From an uncultured Clostridia bacterium (lineage in GTDB: Bacteria > Bacillota > Clostridia > Christensenellales > Borkfalkiaceae), in the NCBI GenBank assembly GCA_946637575.1, contig CAMPBJ010000052.1, forward strand, positions 1 through 6,888: a stretch of DNA of 6,888 nucleotides, written 5' to 3'. Below are positions 5,431 through 6,888 of the stretch, piece after piece (position 1 is the stretch's first letter; each line of letters opens with the position of its first letter). A model generated the notes under the pieces. It was not told the DNA's origin and did not search any database. It worked only from the letters and a program-made list of their open reading frames with translations. Position numbers and translations under genes: made by a program.

Positions 5431-6600
5431 ATGAAAAAAAGATTATCCGTATTTTACGTTTTTGCGCTTTTAATGTTATCTTTCGGGATACTGTTTAGCG
5501 CGCCGAAAAGAGCGGCTTTTGCAGATAGCGATGAGATAAAAAGTAAGTCGTTCATTTTACTTGAAACTTCGAGCGGCGAGGTAATAAAATCCAAAAATGA
5601 AAACGAAAAACTTCCGATCGCAAGTATGTGTAAGATAATGACTTTGCTTTTATCTTTTGAAGAGATCGATAACGGTAATTTGTCGCTTAACGACGATATA
5701 GTTATAAGCGATACTGCTGCAAAAATGGGCGGTTCGCAGGTATTTTTGGAAAGCGGTGCTTCTTATAAGGTAAGCGAACTTATAAAAAGCATCGTCGTAG
5801 CGTCCGCAAACGACGCTTGCGTTGCAATGGCGGAAAGAATTGCCGGGAGCGAAGAAGATTTTGTCGTTAAAATGAACGAAAAAGCAAAAGAGTTAAAGAT
5901 GGAAAATACCGTTTTTACAAACTGTACGGGGCTTCCCAAAATCGGTCAGCACTCTTCCGCAAAGGACGTTTCGATAATGTTTAAAGAACTGATTAAACAT
6001 AAAGAATACTTTACTTTTTCAAACATCTGGATGGATGAAATAAATCACCCGAACGATAGAAAAACAGAGATATCGAACACTAATAAACTCATAAGATTCT
6101 ATGAAGGTTGCGATTCCGGTAAAACGGGATATACGAGCGAGGCAGGGCATTGTCTTTGCGCTTCGGCATTAAGAGATAACATGCGTTTAATTTGCGTCGT
6201 AATATCTTCGCCGGACAGCAAAACGAGATTTAAGGAAGTGTCTAACGCGTTTAATTACGGTTTTTCTAAATTTGCGCTTAAAAAAGTTGTAGACGGTGAT
6301 CATAATCTGGACTTTAAAGTTAAAATTGCGGGAGGGAAAACTGAAGAAGTCGCCGTAAAACCGAGCAGAAACTCTTTTATCTTCTCGTTAAAAAGTGAAA
6401 AAATCGTTTACGAAACAGTCTTTTCCGAAGATAAAAATATAAAAGCGCCGATAACGGCGGGCGATAAAGTCGGAACGCTTAAAGTGTATAAAGACAACGT
6501 TTTGATAGATGAAATCGACGTTTTATCTGTTGAAAACGTAAATAAGAAGAGTTTCTTCGACCGTATAAAAGATATTACCGAAAACTGGGCGATCGCATGA
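5431..6600 (+). CDS. dacF: D-alanyl-D-alanine carboxypeptidase, DacF-type (peptidase S11)
   Basis: This low-molecular-weight penicillin-binding protein removes the terminal D-Ala from peptidoglycan stem peptides outside the membrane, limiting cross-linking. The 389-residue length matches DacF/DacB-type enzymes. It has a signal peptide (1-31, AAFA before Asp32) and a catalytic domain to about 280. All three active-site motifs are present: Ser65-x-x-Lys68 in IASMCKIMT, Ser125-Ala-Asn127 in VASANDAC, and Lys231-Thr-Gly233 in SGKTGYTSEAGHC. A PBP5-type C-terminal beta domain spans about 284-366 (KAPITAGDKVGTLKVYKDNVLIDEIDVL). The short tail NKKSFFDRIKDITENWAIA could be the amphipathic membrane-binding helix typical of these enzymes. 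The start is fixed by AAGGAG (5418-5423) 7 nt before the ATG. The DacF label rests on similarity and on proximity to spoIVB; a vegetative role is equally possible given the sigma-A-like promoter. Its last codons form one arm of the terminator. Confidence 0.93.
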   Translation: MKKRLSVFYVFALLMLSFGILFSAPKRAAFADSDEIKSKSFILLETSSGEVIKSKNENEKLPIASMCKIMTLLLSFEEIDNGNLSLNDDIVISDTAAKMGGSQVFLESGASYKVSELIKSIVVASANDACVAMAERIAGSEEDFVVKMNEKAKELKMENTVFTNCTGLPKIGQHSSAKDVSIMFKELIKHKEYFTFSNIWMDEINHPNDRKTEISNTNKLIRFYEGCDSGKTGYTSEAGHCLCASALRDNMRLICVVISSPDSKTRFKEVSNAFNYGFSKFALKKVVDGDHNLDFKVKIAGGKTEEVAVKPSRNSFIFSLKSEKIVYETVFSEDKNIKAPITAGDKVGTLKVYKDNVLIDEIDVLSVENVNKKSFFDRIKDITENWAIA

Positions 6601-6610
6601 TCGCCCTTTT
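6587..6610 (+). terminator. Intrinsic terminator overlapping the dacF stop codon
   Basis: GGGCGATC (6587-6594) pairs with GATCGCCC (6599-6606) over 8 bp around a GCAT loop, followed by TTTT and an A+T-rich run. The dacF stop TGA (6598-6600) spans the loop and the 3' arm, so a ribosome finishing dacF would cover the hairpin. The U tract is short, so efficiency may be moderate. Confidence 0.75.
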
Positions 6611-6642
6611 AGTTTAATAATTACTTTATTATTACTATATAA
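6607..6642 (+). promoter_or_regulatory. A+T-rich UP-element-like tract
   Basis: 33 of these 36 bases are A or T, directly upstream of the lysA -35 box. Position and composition fit an UP element contacted by the RNA polymerase alpha subunit. This is inference, since intergenic DNA here is generally A+T-rich. Confidence 0.4.
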
Positions 6643-6671
6643 TTGACAAAACCTTTTGTTTCTTATATAAT
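6643..6671 (+). promoter_or_regulatory. Full-consensus sigma-A promoter of lysA
   Basis: TTGACA (6643-6648), a spacer of exactly 17 nt, and TATAAT (6666-6671) match the sigma-A consensus at every position. The start would fall near 6678, so the leader to the ATG at 6688 is only about 10 nt. That leaves no room for a lysine riboswitch or T-box. Confidence 0.92.
6646..6659 (+). promoter_or_regulatory. Dyad in the lysA promoter spacer, possible operator
   Basis: ACAAAACCTTTTGT is a perfect 6-bp inverted repeat around a 2-nt centre. It overlaps the end of the -35 box and fills most of the spacer. A repressor bound there would block RNA polymerase. The 12-bp centre-to-edge size is modest, so chance is possible, and no regulator is identified. 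Confidence 0.4.
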
Positions 6672-6687
6672 TTATTCGGTGAATTTT

Positions 6688-6888
6688 ATGGAAAACGAAA
6701 GAAATTCGGCACAACTTACTATCGGCGGAGTTTCTGCTTTGGATCTTGCGGAGAAATTCGGCACACCGCTCTACGTTTACGACGCGGATAAAATATTGAA
6801 AATTGCGTCCGCATTTGTTTCTTCGCTTAAAGACAACTACGGAAACGGACTAATTCTATACGCGTCGAAAGCCTTTTGCTGTAAGGGG
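6688..6888 (+). CDS. lysA: Diaminopimelate decarboxylase, N-terminal part (3' truncated by window)
   Basis: LysA is a PLP-dependent cytoplasmic enzyme that decarboxylates meso-diaminopimelate to L-lysine, the last step of lysine synthesis. Only the first 67 residues are present, and the frame is still open at the window edge. The start reads like the family: LTIGGVSALDLAEKFGTPLYVYDADKI at 10-36 is the usual opening (IGGVSxxDLAxxYGTPLYVYD), and LILYASKAFCCKG at 55-67 contains the Schiff-base lysine, Lys61, in the YASKAF motif. The general fold-type III signature is shared with other PLP decarboxylases, but YASKAF and the opening favour LysA. The ATG at 6688 has a weak GGTGA 5 nt upstream, which would lie at the very 5' end of the predicted transcript. 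It is separated from dacF by a terminator and a strong promoter, so it starts its own transcription unit. Confidence 0.92.
   Translation, partial: MENERNSAQLTIGGVSALDLAEKFGTPLYVYDADKILKIASAFVSSLKDNYGNGLILYASKAFCCKG

Noticed and set aside
6589..6596. GCGATCGC palindrome as a cyanobacterial HIP1-type or methylation motif
   Set aside because: A single copy occurs in the window and it is explained by the terminator arm and the dacF coding sequence.
6601..6687. Lysine riboswitch or T-box leader before lysA
   Set aside because: The consensus promoter leaves only about 10 nt of leader, and the whole gap after dacF is 87 nt, too short for either element.

Overview
The window looks like a chromosomal housekeeping region of a low-to-medium GC Firmicute, most likely of the class Clostridia. 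The evidence is the gene order nadK-argR-recN, a recognisable SpoIVB protease (a family tied to endospore formation), sigma-A-type promoters, A+T-rich intergenic DNA and AGGAG-type ribosome binding sites. Naming a genus from this sequence would be a guess. I see no phage, IS element, CRISPR array, tRNA or rRNA.

Layout: (1) 2-2270, plus strand, is the end of NAD kinase, then ArgR, then RecN, tightly packed (2-nt gap, then a 1-nt stop/start overlap) and evidently one operon. It closes at a symmetrical hairpin at 2280-2313 that can terminate transcription in both directions. (2) 2328-4273, minus strand, holds two membrane-associated genes: a multi-pass YwaF/TMEM164-like protein and a membrane-anchored calcineurin-like phosphoesterase. 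Each has its own TGTTATAAT extended -10 promoter, and the phosphoesterase message appears leaderless. (3) 4364-6600, plus strand, holds the SpoIVB-type PDZ/serine protease and a DacF-type D-Ala-D-Ala carboxypeptidase. The second gene has its own promoter and ends in a hairpin containing its stop codon. (4) From 6607 an A+T-rich tract leads into a full-consensus sigma-A promoter (TTGACA-17-TATAAT) with a small dyad in the spacer. It drives the start of diaminopimelate decarboxylase (lysA), which runs off the window.

Functionally the window mixes cofactor synthesis (NadK), arginine control (ArgR), double-strand-break repair (RecN), sporulation signalling (SpoIVB) and cell wall/lysine metabolism (DacF, LysA). 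DacF trims stem-peptide D-alanine. LysA consumes meso-diaminopimelate, which is both a common cross-linking residue and the lysine precursor. In many Firmicutes recN is followed directly by spoIVB and then spo0A. Here two opposite-strand genes separate recN from spoIVB, and dacF occupies the place of spo0A.

I found no convincing undescribed multi-gene system. The items most worth a second look are the lysA promoter/operator arrangement, the very short or absent mRNA leaders, the missing ribosome binding site of spoIVB, and the rearranged recN-spoIVB neighbourhood.
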